A DNA stretch of 64,000 nt from Leptospira congkakensis (GCF_004770265.1 NZ_RQGQ01000011.1:186001-250000), one strand, 5' to 3'. Counted from the stretch's first letter, positions 46,673-56,748 are shown. Numbers and translations: made by a program. Notes: generated from the sequence alone by a model not told the origin.

Positions 46673-47062
46673 ATGAATATTGGAGAACTATCTAAAGAAT
46701 CTGGAGTCAGCACAAAACTCATTCGGCATTACGAAGGTATTGGTCTCATCCCTGAAGCGGGAAGGACAGATAACGGATACAGAATTTATAGTTCCGATGA
46801 CATTCACTACTTACGATTTATCAAAAGGTCGAGAGAACTTGGATTTCCACTCGAAGATATAAAGAGTTTGCTCGGACTTTGGAAAAACAAAAGCAGAAGT
46901 AGCAAACAAGTCAAACTACTTGCCGAAAAACATTTAAATGAATTGGAATTAAAACTGAAACAATTAAAGGATATGTCAGATACGTTAAAAACTCTTGTGA
47001 AACATTGCCATGGAGACCATAGACCAGATTGTCCCATTTTAAAAAATCTAGAACAAACGTAA
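46673..47062 (+). CDS. cueR: CueR-like copper-sensing MerR regulator
   Basis: 129 residues from the ATG at 46673 (GGAGGA upstream). An N-terminal winged HTH (IGELSKESGVSTKLIRHYEGIGLI) precedes a dimerisation helix. The metal loop is CHGDHRPDC, with Cys112 and Cys120, the same positions and spacing as in E. coli CueR, and a serine occurs at position 77. It should activate the divergent copper operon through the operator between them. Confidence 0.92.
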   Translation: MNIGELSKESGVSTKLIRHYEGIGLIPEAGRTDNGYRIYSSDDIHYLRFIKRSRELGFPLEDIKSLLGLWKNKSRSSKQVKLLAEKHLNELELKLKQLKDMSDTLKTLVKHCHGDHRPDCPILKNLEQT

Positions 47063-47091
47063 TCAATGGGAAAAAGGGCAAAACTTTAAAC

Positions 47092-48198
47092 TTATAAGTC
47101 TCTTTTTAAAATGTCAGCAATCAAACGAGTGGCATTTTCATTCAAATGGATGTCGCCACTTTGTAACAAATCTGTTCGATATCTCATAAATTTTCTCAAA
47201 TCAATCAGAGGAATGTTATTTTCCTTTGTTAATTGAAACAAATCCAAAAATAGTTCCGAATCAGATTCCAACCAACTTGGATTCATCTGAAATCCAATAC
47301 TTTCATAAACAAAAAAACGAGATTTATCGTATTCAACTTCTAAAGGAATATAAACAACTGTTAAACTTTTATTTGATTGTTCAATTTTATGTTTCAATTG
47401 ATAAAAAACCTTTTTCCATCGATCAAAATTTACTTTAGCAGAAGTTTTTGTATCTAGAGAACTGGGAAGATAAGTGGGGCTAATTTGGAATAAAGTTTTA
47501 AGGGAATTGAAATCCACAACTTCAATCTTTTTCGCTTTTGAATCGGGAGCCATATAAGGAAGTTTGGATACACGATCCAATTCCTCTTCCATTCGAATTT
47601 GAATTGATTCAAAGTATTTATTTTTTATAAAACGACGAGTATGTTCAGGAAAGAAAAAAGATACAAAATGAACATACCAACTCTTATGATTTACAAAATG
47701 TAAGTAATCAGGCGTATCCCCTGTTTCATAAATATCATTCCCATAAACAATCAAATACACTTTATCAAAATCTAATTTTTGACTCACCTTTTCATATAGA
47801 GAAAACTCATTTTCTAAAGTAAATCCAGGGATACCGGTATTGATCCATTGACAATTCGTTTCCCTATTTAAAATTTCAGGAAAACTATCTTTCCAAAATA
47901 TCCCGGAACCAAACGTTTGCGAATCACCTAACAATAAATATTTACAATTTGTGTTTTCTTTAACACTTCCAATCCGAAAACCATATTCATTAATTTCTCC
48001 AAATTCCCTTTCCCCTTGTCGGAAATAAGGAATTTTTCGAACCGGGGGGAAATGATAATGGCCATAGGGAAATCTTAAAATCTCAAAAGTATCAATGGTT
48101 CGGGTTACCAAAACCAATCCACAAAGGAAAAAGAAGGCATAAAGACCTATTTTGATTGATTTAAAAGGGAAAGTGGATAGATGAATCTCTTTTTTCAT
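47092..48198 (-). CDS. Membrane-anchored SGNH-hydrolase-like protein
   Basis: About 368 residues. One N-terminal hydrophobic segment (about residues 13-35) is followed by a domain with GDSQTFGSG (nucleophile Ser), YGNDIYE (Asn) and DIHLNE (Asp/His), the SGNH set. Such proteins act on acylated glycans in several bacteria; the substrate is unknown here. The start at 48198 avoids a large overlap with the divergent gene. Confidence 0.75.
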   Translation of the reverse strand: MKKEIHLSTFPFKSIKIGLYAFFFLCGLVLVTRTIDTFEILRFPYGHYHFPPVRKIPYFRQGEREFGEINEYGFRIGSVKENTNCKYLLLGDSQTFGSGIFWKDSFPEILNRETNCQWINTGIPGFTLENEFSLYEKVSQKLDFDKVYLIVYGNDIYETGDTPDYLHFVNHKSWYVHFVSFFFPEHTRRFIKNKYFESIQIRMEEELDRVSKLPYMAPDSKAKKIEVVDFNSLKTLFQISPTYLPSSLDTKTSAKVNFDRWKKVFYQLKHKIEQSNKSLTVVYIPLEVEYDKSRFFVYESIGFQMNPSWLESDSELFLDLFQLTKENNIPLIDLRKFMRYRTDLLQSGDIHLNENATRLIADILKRDL

Positions 48199-48245
48199 TG
48201 CAGATCTTTGGATTTGGAAAAGAATATACTTGTTTTCGATTTCAT

Positions 48246-49652
48246 ATGGATCAATCAAAAAAAGCAATAGGTTTCTTCGTTAGTTTAGCATTTTTAGTTT
48301 TGGGATTTTTAATCATCACAACAAAACAAATCGAACCTTCCTCTGATTTTGCACTGATCGAGTGGCAAGTCAAACTGGTAGGAAAAGGAATTTTTCATCT
48401 GCCTTACGATTATTCTCTACAGGATCCGAAGTTTCAACTTGTTCCTTTTCCGGAAGTTTTTTTTCATACAAAAGATAATTTCATTTATTCAACCTTTCCC
48501 AATTTTTACCCCATTTTAGTTTTCCCTTTTTACATGAGCCTGGGAACTATGGGGATTAAACTAATCCAATTACTTTTATTTTTTTTATCAGCTTTCGTAT
48601 TTTATCAAATCAAAAAAGATACGGTAGCCACTATACTTTTGTTATTTGGCTCTACAATTTCTGTTTATATATTTTTAGTCCATGATACCATTCTCTTTTT
48701 GTTTTTAGAAGTAGTCATATTATTTTTATACCATCGCAAGTGGACTATAGTTTCTGGTTTTTTATCTTTGTGTTTGGTTTGGATGCGACCAGAAATGCTT
48801 TTTACAGCCTTGATTCTTCCCATTTGTTTTTCTAAAGAAATTAACTGGAAACAATACTTTCTAACCTTTTTCGCAACAGGATTTGTCTTTTCTATCATCA
48901 ATCAAATTATCTTCGGAACTTTTATTCCACTTCGTATTTTTAAAGCTCCCCAATACCATTTCCGAATCGATTCCAGTTTCTATTTATTCAAAATTTGGTT
49001 AGAACAAGTTCCTATTTTTATTTTGTCCGTTATCTATTGTATAAGGTTTTTCTTTCATAAGAAAATATTATACCAAAACATTTTTTTAATTCTAATTACA
49101 TTGTTTATGATCTTGATTTCACCAAATACTGGCGGGCACAACACTCCCAGATACTTATTTGGTCTTTTTCCACTTTATATTTTATTATTACGAAAAAACG
49201 AAGAAAACGAAACCACAATATCCAAAAAATGGTTTTTCATTTGTTTGTTACTTTCCTTGTATAGTTTGACAGTTCTTTTTCAACAGACAAAAGAAATTAA
49301 AAAAATATCAAAATTCCAATCCAATACATTAGAAGAGTTATCTAAAATAGAAGATAAAATTTTAGTTTTTAATAATGCAGACTTTGCTTTTGTGGTTTTG
49401 CCTCTTTTAGATCAAAAAAAGGATATTCTGTTATTACGAAATAGTGATAGCACCGAAACATTCTTTCAAATTCTGAACGCAAAAAATACAAAATCTTTTA
49501 CATTTTTAGAACTTCCTCCTTCTCCCTTTCCTATCGGTGAAATTATAACACAACCTCGCTGCCTCAAAGACTGTTCATTTCAAAAAGGAGAAACGAAACC
49601 CGTTCCGAACACCTTATTGCCCATTATGGCAACTCAATACAAACGAATGTGA
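48246..49652 (+). CDS. Polytopic membrane protein, GT-C-like glycosyltransferase candidate
   Basis: About 468 residues with around ten hydrophobic segments. Large loops after the first helix include an acidic pair region (EPSSDFALIEWQVKLVGKG), as seen in GT-C enzymes, but I cannot place it in a named family. The SGNH gene diverges from it with 47 bases between. Confidence 0.6.
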   Translation: MDQSKKAIGFFVSLAFLVLGFLIITTKQIEPSSDFALIEWQVKLVGKGIFHLPYDYSLQDPKFQLVPFPEVFFHTKDNFIYSTFPNFYPILVFPFYMSLGTMGIKLIQLLLFFLSAFVFYQIKKDTVATILLLFGSTISVYIFLVHDTILFLFLEVVILFLYHRKWTIVSGFLSLCLVWMRPEMLFTALILPICFSKEINWKQYFLTFFATGFVFSIINQIIFGTFIPLRIFKAPQYHFRIDSSFYLFKIWLEQVPIFILSVIYCIRFFFHKKILYQNIFLILITLFMILISPNTGGHNTPRYLFGLFPLYILLLRKNEENETTISKKWFFICLLLSLYSLTVLFQQTKEIKKISKFQSNTLEELSKIEDKILVFNNADFAFVVLPLLDQKKDILLLRNSDSTETFFQILNAKNTKSFTFLELPPSPFPIGEIITQPRCLKDCSFQKGETKPVPNTLLPIMATQYKRM

Positions 49653-49722
49653 GGGCCGAGAAAGATATTTCCCAATTTGTTTTCTCCTTGGATTTCTTTG
49701 GATACCTTTTTGAATTCGACAT

Positions 49723-50637
49723 ATGAGCTCAAAACAATGTCCAAGCTGCGGTAGCACAAATATTTACCAAGAATCTGCAACCACTTATCGGTGCGGAGAT
49801 TGTTTTGACCGGTTACCCACAGGGAGTACAGTCGAACTTCCTCCACCCAAAGTTTACGGAACTTCCAAACAAAACTCGCCAACAACATCTTTTGATAAAT
49901 GGAAAAATATCATTACTGGAATTGTAGTCGCTTGGTTAGTATTAGGTTCATCTGCATTCACTTATTTCAAAAACAGTTTTAGTCCTAATGTAGAAGAAGA
50001 AACAGCAGTGATTCAAATCGATCCAAATTTAGAATCGATTGAAATCATTCCAGAAGGAGAATTCCAATTTACATCAGCTCTTCCTGACATTATCGGAAAT
50101 GTTTATATTGTGGGAAAGTTTACCAACAAAAGTGGACAAAATTTACTGATGCCTAAATTTACTGTAGATTTATTGAGTCCAGAGGGAATAAATCTTGGAT
50201 CAAGTTTTGGATATGCAGAAAAAAATATCGTTCCAAAAGATGAGTCTGTTAGTTTCCAAGTTTTACTAGAAAAAGCACCAAGTTACGATCATTTTAATAT
50301 TTCTGTTACGGCTACTACCATCCCAGGTGATACAAAGAAAGCAGAACTTTTGATAAAACAAATTGATTTCAAACGTAACCAGAACAAAGAAGTTTTACTT
50401 TTAGGTAAAATTCAAAACCGAGGGAATGTTACAGCCAACTTCACAAAAATTGTTTGTTTACTCATTGATAAACAAGGACAAACGATTGATTACGAAAGTA
50501 TTAGTTTGGAAAAGGAAGATTTTTTACCAAAAGAATCACAAAACTTTCAAATTATTTTTTCTAGAGCCAAACAATTTCCAGACTCTTACTACTGCGAAAC
50601 AGATTCGATTCTAAAAGAAAATTCTCAAAACCAATAA
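49723..50637 (+). CDS. Zinc-ribbon protein with FxLYD-type repeats
   Basis: 304 residues. An N-terminal zinc ribbon (CPSCGSTN...YRCGDC) is followed by one membrane helix (about residues 67-85) and two tandem FxLYD-like (DUF3426) beta domains (about 105-200 and 210-300). These domains are of unknown function and probably lie outside the cytoplasm, with the zinc ribbon inside. Confidence 0.75.
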   Translation: MSSKQCPSCGSTNIYQESATTYRCGDCFDRLPTGSTVELPPPKVYGTSKQNSPTTSFDKWKNIITGIVVAWLVLGSSAFTYFKNSFSPNVEEETAVIQIDPNLESIEIIPEGEFQFTSALPDIIGNVYIVGKFTNKSGQNLLMPKFTVDLLSPEGINLGSSFGYAEKNIVPKDESVSFQVLLEKAPSYDHFNISVTATTIPGDTKKAELLIKQIDFKRNQNKEVLLLGKIQNRGNVTANFTKIVCLLIDKQGQTIDYESISLEKEDFLPKESQNFQIIFSRAKQFPDSYYCETDSILKENSQNQ

Positions 50638-50644
50638 GATAGTT

Positions 50645-50950
50645 TTAATCCCAGTGTTTGTGTAGGACTTTATAAAAGTTATCAATTGATTTGTCTAAAT
50701 TATGAGAACGCCAATATGGATTTGTCTCTAAAGCATCTTGAACTGATTTTACGACGCTTCGAGTAAAACTTGTCCTATCAATTTTGGATCCTTTTTCCAA
50801 TTTATCAAAATTTGTATTTCGTGTGGAAAGTTCCTTTTTGATTGCGGAAGAAATGACCAAAACCGCTTCATCAGCTGTTAGGCGGTGTTCCATAACCAAT
50901 AACTCTGCCGCTTCTTTAATTAATTTAAGTTGTCGATCACTGACTGTCAT
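50645..50950 (-). CDS. Hypothetical helical protein
   Basis: About 101 residues, soluble, helical, no recognised motif. The frame extends to 50992, but the ATG at 50950 is the likelier start. It ends five bases after the stop of the zinc-ribbon gene and diverges from the STAS gene. Confidence 0.65.
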   Translation of the reverse strand: MTVSDRQLKLIKEAAELLVMEHRLTADEAVLVISSAIKKELSTRNTNFDKLEKGSKIDRTSFTRSVVKSVQDALETNPYWRSHNLDKSIDNFYKVLHKHWD

Positions 50951-51061
50951 AGGAAATCTCACAATCTCATCACCAAAGGATATAAAAAACAATTCAGAAA
51001 CGAGAACCCATTTGGAAAAATTCTTTCAAAATATCCAATCAATTAAAAATAGTTTCAAACC

Positions 51062-51346
51062 TTGGCTATTGTAATCGAAATCAAGAACAATGATCTTTCT
51101 TTTGACGGACTCAGCGGATTCCGGGAGAGAATTATGTCTACCATCCTTCATACAGACGAAGATGTTGTTTTAGACTTCACCGAAATATCCATGTCCTTAG
51201 ACAGCGCGACCATTGGCGAATTGATGAAGTTTCATTCGGCATTGGAATCTCGGAATTTACAATTACAAATTCGCGGGGTGAACAAACTCATCCGCACAGT
51301 CTTCCGACTGAACAAACTTGACACCATCCTACATCTAATCGACTGA
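51062..51346 (+). CDS. STAS-domain protein
   Basis: 94 residues, a single STAS-like domain: VVLDFTEISMSLDSATIGEL holds the segment where antagonists carry their phosphoserine, followed by LQIRGVNKLIRTVF. The start appears to be TTG at 51062, without an obvious ribosome-binding site. It could be an anti-sigma antagonist; its partners are not adjacent. Confidence 0.68.
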   Translation: MAIVIEIKNNDLSFDGLSGFRERIMSTILHTDEDVVLDFTEISMSLDSATIGELMKFHSALESRNLQLQIRGVNKLIRTVFRLNKLDTILHLID

Positions 51347-51358
51347 ATGTTTAAAAAG

Positions 51359-52816
51359 TTATCGGTTGGGAAAAAGTAACTCAAACCGTATTCTTTGACC
51401 AGGGCTTACCTTTACTTTTCCTTTCAATTGCAAAACTAATAAATTCATTAGTTTGATTCCAAACCCTGCTTCCGAATTTTCCAAAGAAAATGATTCTGGT
51501 AAGGGTTCTCCATTGTCCTGATAAATAAATAAAATCTGATCTTCCTTTATTTGGATTTGTACTTCTATGGAACCAAATTCAACAAGACGAAAGGAATGTT
51601 TCACCGAGTTACAAATGAGTTCGTTTAAGATGATTCCCAAATTATTTGCAATCTCTGGTTTTACTATGATAGTTGTGGAAGGTATAAACTCAAAACTAAT
51701 GTTTTTAGGATAAGTGGTTAAAATTTCTCGAACTAAATTTGGAATGTAATCTTTAAGATCAATGGCATTGGGATTTTGTGAACGATACAAACGATCATAC
51801 AAAGCCATCATACTTCTCAATCGCCCTGCTGCTTCATCAAACTGTTCTTTTAGATGATCATCATTCGAAAAGTTCGCTTGCATTTTGAGAAGACTATATA
51901 CAGAAAATAAATTATTTTTGATTCTATGATGAACTTCCTGTAAAAGTAGTTCTTTTTCCAATAACAATTGTGATACTTTCTCTTCCGATTCGATGGTTCG
52001 AGTGATCAAAGTGTGTAAGGCAAAAAAACGATTGATATTACCATCAATGGAACGTAATGGAACAATAGTAGCACTCACCCAATAAATGGTACCAGCTTTA
52101 GTTTTGTTTCTAATGTCACCCTTCCAAACATATCCATTTTTGATCATGTGATACATCCGATCAAAAAATTCAGGGGAATGGAATCCGGAATTCAACAAAC
52201 GGTGGTTATTTCCTACAAGTTCTTCTCGTGAATACATAGAAATTTCACAAAAACGATCATTCACATAGGAAATTTGCCCACTCTTATCTGTAATGGCAAT
52301 AATGGCATGTTCATCAAAAGCATGTTTCAGTTGAGAAAATTCAAATTGAGACATTTTTAATTCAAAAAAATTTTTCTGATGAAGGTCTAGGTCTTTAGAT
52401 CGTAAATCAGTAGAACCTTGGTCTGGAATCATTGACTTCGAATGAAGTTTAAAATCTTTTCTAAGTTCATCTGTAATGTCCCGAGCAATGACGATGATCC
52501 TTTTGTTACCGTTGGCGTCCGGCTGGAGTTTTCCCCTACACTCAAAGGTTAAAAAATGTCCATTTCTATGAGCAATCCGCCAGATTCCTGTTGTTTCAGC
52601 TCCAGGTGTTTCCAACTGCGAAATTTTTTCTCGAAGTTCCTCTCTATCTTCAGGATGAAAAAATTCGTCTACTGAACGACCAAGAATTTCATGCCACTCG
52701 TAACCTAACCTATGTTTATGAAATGAATTTGCATAACTAATTTTTTCAGAGGCATCCAACTCACAGACCAAATCAGGGATGTTTGAAAGTAAATCGTTGT
52801 AATTCGTTTGAAACAT
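51359..52816 (-). CDS. PAS-domain sensor histidine kinase (HisKA_2 type)
   Basis: 485 residues. Two PAS domains (about 10-120 and 160-275) precede an HisKA_2 dimerisation region with the phosphoacceptor motif EVHHRIKNNL (near residue 296) and a C-terminal HATPase with an N-box (ELICNSVKHSF). There is no membrane segment, so it is a cytoplasmic sensor. No response regulator is adjacent. Confidence 0.9.
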   Translation of the reverse strand: MFQTNYNDLLSNIPDLVCELDASEKISYANSFHKHRLGYEWHEILGRSVDEFFHPEDREELREKISQLETPGAETTGIWRIAHRNGHFLTFECRGKLQPDANGNKRIIVIARDITDELRKDFKLHSKSMIPDQGSTDLRSKDLDLHQKNFFELKMSQFEFSQLKHAFDEHAIIAITDKSGQISYVNDRFCEISMYSREELVGNNHRLLNSGFHSPEFFDRMYHMIKNGYVWKGDIRNKTKAGTIYWVSATIVPLRSIDGNINRFFALHTLITRTIESEEKVSQLLLEKELLLQEVHHRIKNNLFSVYSLLKMQANFSNDDHLKEQFDEAAGRLRSMMALYDRLYRSQNPNAIDLKDYIPNLVREILTTYPKNISFEFIPSTTIIVKPEIANNLGIILNELICNSVKHSFRLVEFGSIEVQIQIKEDQILFIYQDNGEPLPESFSLENSEAGFGIKLMNLLVLQLKGKVKVSPGQRIRFELLFPNR

Positions 52817-52889
52817 AAACTTAGATTTAGGTAGATTGATTTATTTCTAAAACTCTACTTTAGTACAGGATTATCATTCTATCAGAAAA

Positions 52890-52987
52890 GGTCTATAAAA
52901 TTAATATGGACCAACTTCGATGGTGGTCAATAGACCGAAATCAATCTTTAATCCAATGGAATGGTTCTAAGATTATTAGAACCATTC
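52890..52987 (-). other. Structured leader upstream of the histidine kinase gene
   Basis: Two stem-loops occur: GGTCTAT (52890-52896) pairs with ATAGACC (52930-52936) enclosing GACCA/TGGTC (52909-52913 with 52924-52928), and a perfect 12-base stem (52959-52970 with 52976-52987) has a five-base loop GATTA. They lie upstream of the kinase ATG at 52816 on the minus strand. They may form an RNA leader or terminator; function not shown. Confidence 0.45.
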
Positions 52988-53098
52988 TTTCTATTCCAGC
53001 AGTTTTGAATTCAAATTTCGATATAATAACATCTGTTTTATGAAAATGGAACAGACAAAGAGAGGAATGTAGATAGAAAAACTAGAATTTAATTTAGG

Positions 53099-53518
53099 TT
53101 ATTGAAAAATTTCTTTTGCGGCTTTAGGATAACGTGCTTGAATTCCATCCCACCAAACATCAGTACTAAATGCTGCCCATTCTGAAATTTGCCATTTCCC
53201 ATTGTTTTTTTTGAACAAGGCTTCCACATGACAACAATCATACGGAATGTCTTCTGAAAGTGAAATTTCTTTCCCATCCTTTCTTTTTGCCGTACCACGA
53301 AACCAAGCATAATCTCCCGAAACTTTAAAATGTTCTACGACAAAGATAAATTCTTGTTTGAATTCATTAGACAGGTTTGCACGTAGAAGATCCAAAAGAT
53401 AGGTTCTTTCTTTTTCATTCGCTGTATTTTTTGTTTTATAATCTAAAACAGAAGATTCAGCAAATACTCCTATACTGAATAATAAAATGGCCCCAATAAT
53501 ATAAAAATACCGTTTCAA
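53099..53518 (-). CDS. Secreted NTF2-like or unknown periplasmic protein
   Basis: 139 residues. A signal peptide ends in FAESS. The mature domain (FVVEHFKVSGDYAWFRGTAKRKDGK... HVEALFKKNNGKWQISEW) resembles an NTF2-like fold with a repeated alpha-beta pattern. No catalytic motif is clear. It lies 14 bases after the SDR gene, so cotranscription is likely. Confidence 0.65.
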   Translation of the reverse strand: MKRYFYIIGAILLFSIGVFAESSVLDYKTKNTANEKERTYLLDLLRANLSNEFKQEFIFVVEHFKVSGDYAWFRGTAKRKDGKEISLSEDIPYDCCHVEALFKKNNGKWQISEWAAFSTDVWWDGIQARYPKAAKEIFQ

Positions 53519-53532
53519 ATGATTGTCCTCTC

Positions 53533-54336
53533 TTATCTTACCTTTGCTTTTTGGATCATTTTAAAAAATAAAGAAGGAAATATAGCCTGTAAAAACAATC
53601 CAAATTTTTCTTTAATACCAGAAATGACAACTTCACGTTGTTTGTTGGCAACCGCATGTAAAATTCTATGTGCACATAACTGAACTGGTAGTCCAGCAGC
53701 AATCACAGAATCCATTGTTCCGGTAGTTTTTCCGTCTCCTGTCAGTGCATTTTTAGAAATATTGGTTTGGATAAAACCAGGATATACCATAGTCACATAA
53801 ATCCCATTTCGTTCCTCTTCCGAACGCAAACAATGAAAAAAGCCAACTAACGCGAATTTGGAGGCCGAATAAGCAGATCTAAGTGGGCTTCCCAATTTTC
53901 CAGCAACACTGGAAATCACAGCAAAATGAACTTCTTTTTTACCTACAATTTGTGGTAACATAGCTCGTGTCATTTCGGCAGCGCCATAAAAATTGGTGTT
54001 CATGATTTTTTCAAGAGTGACCAAATTTGTTTCTTTAGTTAAGGATCTTTGGCTGATGCCACCATTATGAATGACAACTTTTGGAATCCCATATTTTTGC
54101 AAACATCGTTTGGCAAAAGTTGCAGTAGATTGATAATCTTCTAAATCTAATTTTTCTACAGCGTAACGTCCCTTTTCTAGTTGGAGTTCTTTGGCGAGAG
54201 CTTCTAGAGTTTTTGTTTTTCGAGAAGCAAGTAATACTTTTGCATTTTGTTTGTATGCTTGGCTTACTAACTCTTTTCCAATTCCAGAAGAGGCTCCAGT
54301 AATCCAAACCCATTCATCTTGATAAAATTCGCTCAT
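53533..54336 (-). CDS. Short-chain dehydrogenase/reductase
   Basis: About 267 residues. The dinucleotide motif TGASSGIG sits near the start, with the active-site SAYSASK (near residue 157) and the NAG-like IHNGG. Classic SDR family; substrate unknown. The frame opens at 54396, but the ATG at 54336 directly precedes the Rossmann fold. Confidence 0.85.
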   Translation of the reverse strand: MSEFYQDEWVWITGASSGIGKELVSQAYKQNAKVLLASRKTKTLEALAKELQLEKGRYAVEKLDLEDYQSTATFAKRCLQKYGIPKVVIHNGGISQRSLTKETNLVTLEKIMNTNFYGAAEMTRAMLPQIVGKKEVHFAVISSVAGKLGSPLRSAYSASKFALVGFFHCLRSEEERNGIYVTMVYPGFIQTNISKNALTGDGKTTGTMDSVIAAGLPVQLCAHRILHAVANKQREVVISGIKEKFGLFLQAIFPSLFFKMIQKAKVR

Positions 54337-54510
54337 AAGATTCCCTCTTAGCCCGTTCTCTTTTCCTAAGAATTCTACTAGATGCGAATTTACCACAACT
54401 TGTTTTTATTGGCTGAATGGGTTTCAAAAAGCGATGGGGTCGTAAGAGGAGACCCCTAAATGGAGAAGGAATCAGATCCGAAAAATAGATCTGGTTCCCA
54501 TAAATTTAAT

Positions 54511-56523
54511 TTAAATTCCACCCTCTACGATTTGAAAACTTGGACATTCAATTCGATAAGGAGAACGTACCCCATTTTTGCCCAAATAAATTCCCTCGTG
54601 GACCAGACGGTATTCACCTGGCTCTGTATCCGTCTTGGTTTCCCAAACAAGTTCCACACTTTCTTCTGCTCTTCCCCAAATCCCACGTTTTTGATAAAAG
54701 AATTTAGTATCAAAATCTGCATCTGAGCGAATTGATTTCCAGTTGGTTTTATCTTGTTTTTCCACCCATAAATAAGAAGCTACTTTAGGATAACCGACAT
54801 TTGGATTTACAGCTTCCACTCTACAAGTAACCACTTCTCCTTTTCGGTACGACTCCGCACTGGATTGGATGACAGTTTGTGGTTTGGCAGAAACAGAATC
54901 TGAACCAGGGACTTTCAATGGATGCACTTTGTCTGACAAATCCAATGGTATGATGGCACTGGATGTTGTAAGACTTCCATTTTTTAACTCTAAAGACATC
55001 TTATGAAATTCTTGTCTTAACGCATTTAAACTTTGAGGGCCATGGAGTGTATGTCCACCTTCATAGTTTTGTGTGGAGTATTCTTCTGGTGTAGTGATAT
55101 ATCCAGAGAAATCGTTGGTAAGTCCAGAGAGGACAATATCAGATGATTTTTCTTTTAATACAGATTGAACTTCTTTTTTCAATCGTCTGCTAGACATAGT
55201 TGTGACTTCATGTGGCATCACTAAAATTGTTAAATCACCAACCAATGCAAGTCCGTAAGGAAGAATTTGTGGTAAACTTGGTAGTGGTTTTGTTTCTCCC
55301 ATAGGGAACAAAACAGCTTTTGGGTTTTGACATTCTCTCAGTTCTTCAGATGGAGACTGTAACATAAACTTTGCGATCCAATCAATATAAAATCTTCTGT
55401 TTTTGTTTGTCATTCCCTCATGGAACAAAAAGTGTCCTCCTCCTTCTTCTGTGGAACCGGCTGCAAACGCATAACCATAAGCAGATGGACAAGTTGTTTC
55501 CGTTTTTCCAGTCCCAGAAAACTCGCTACTAACTGGGTGTTTACTCATATCGATGAATCTTTGTGTAAAAGAGATTCCACCTGACAGTCGTTTACCTGAT
55601 GATTTCAAAATTTGTTGGCTCGCCAAAAACTGTCTTTTGCCAATGATAAAACTACTATCGTAAATATCTTTACCTGGGCCAGTATTGTCCAAATTTAAGT
55701 TAGGGGAAACATCCCCTTCATTTGCTTGAGCAAAGATAGCAACAAAATCGTTTAATCCTTGTTTTTTGGCTTCAGATTCGGAAAGTAACGAAGCAATCCC
55801 CTTGTTGTCCGAAGAAATAAGGCGATTGTCAAAAGTGATATTGGTTGGATGAACCCCATACCAGTTGACAAACCCAACAGGAACTCCCGCTACTGATACT
55901 GTTAGTTGGACCATCTCTCGATCAATGTTATCGGAATATTGTTTTCTTTCTGGTTCTGGATTGGCAAGATATGCTGAAAGACTTCGATTCACTCCAGCTT
56001 CTCCTACTAAAGCCTTTCCAATGGTTAACTCTGCAGGTTTCAGTTTAGAATAGGCTTCTTTGATCGATTCAAAAATCCCATCTCTTAATACAGCATAAGA
56101 TTCTGAATAAAATTCTTTTGAATAAAAAGAAACTTCGGAATAATGAAAATGTCCTGCAGGCCCGCTATGTGTATGAGAGGCGTTGATCAGAACATTCCCA
56201 TAACCAAAACCAGGATCCAATTCTGTTTGGAGTCTTTTGACAACATCCCTTTGGATTTCAAAAGGAATCCCACCTACTTCGGCGGTTACATAAGCCAAAA
56301 GTTTTTTGGAACTTTGGTCTCGAATCACAAGCGAACGAGCATATTGCCTGGTGTGGATTCCGAGCCCCGTTTGGTCCTCTCTTGCATAACCCCAAAACAT
56401 AACACCCACAGACGGGCCAGTGATATCCTTTTTAGCCATAGCCGCTAAGTATACCGGACTCTCCTCCGACCAAATCGGAAGGGAAAAACATAAAAGAAAG
56501 ACGGATAGAATTCGAAACTGCAT
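54511..56523 (-). CDS. Neutral/alkaline ceramidase-family enzyme
   Basis: About 670 residues from the ATG at 56523. A signal peptide (MQFRILSVFLLCFSLPIW) precedes the neutral ceramidase fold: DITGPSVGVMFWGYA, the zinc motif NASHTHSGPAG and, near the C-terminus, an Ig-like domain. It should hydrolyse ceramide or related N-acyl lipids in the periplasm or outside. The frame could extend to 56658, but the signal peptide begins at the ATG chosen. Confidence 0.88.
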   Translation of the reverse strand: MQFRILSVFLLCFSLPIWSEESPVYLAAMAKKDITGPSVGVMFWGYAREDQTGLGIHTRQYARSLVIRDQSSKKLLAYVTAEVGGIPFEIQRDVVKRLQTELDPGFGYGNVLINASHTHSGPAGHFHYSEVSFYSKEFYSESYAVLRDGIFESIKEAYSKLKPAELTIGKALVGEAGVNRSLSAYLANPEPERKQYSDNIDREMVQLTVSVAGVPVGFVNWYGVHPTNITFDNRLISSDNKGIASLLSESEAKKQGLNDFVAIFAQANEGDVSPNLNLDNTGPGKDIYDSSFIIGKRQFLASQQILKSSGKRLSGGISFTQRFIDMSKHPVSSEFSGTGKTETTCPSAYGYAFAAGSTEEGGGHFLFHEGMTNKNRRFYIDWIAKFMLQSPSEELRECQNPKAVLFPMGETKPLPSLPQILPYGLALVGDLTILVMPHEVTTMSSRRLKKEVQSVLKEKSSDIVLSGLTNDFSGYITTPEEYSTQNYEGGHTLHGPQSLNALRQEFHKMSLELKNGSLTTSSAIIPLDLSDKVHPLKVPGSDSVSAKPQTVIQSSAESYRKGEVVTCRVEAVNPNVGYPKVASYLWVEKQDKTNWKSIRSDADFDTKFFYQKRGIWGRAEESVELVWETKTDTEPGEYRLVHEGIYLGKNGVRSPYRIECPSFQIVEGGI

Positions 56524-56748
56524 GGACTTAGTGTAAATGGATTTTGAGCAAATGTCAATCCCGAACAATTGTCGACTAATTTTAAGACATAATCTGCTAT
56601 TTGAGAGGAAAATCCATAATAACGGATCGAGATAGATAAACCAAAGCACTAACTCCAATCAGTAGAAAAAGTAAGTCACTGAAGAAAGTAAGGACGAAAC
56701 CACAGAATCCCGAGAGATTGACTAATAACAACCTCCAAGGAAGTGATT

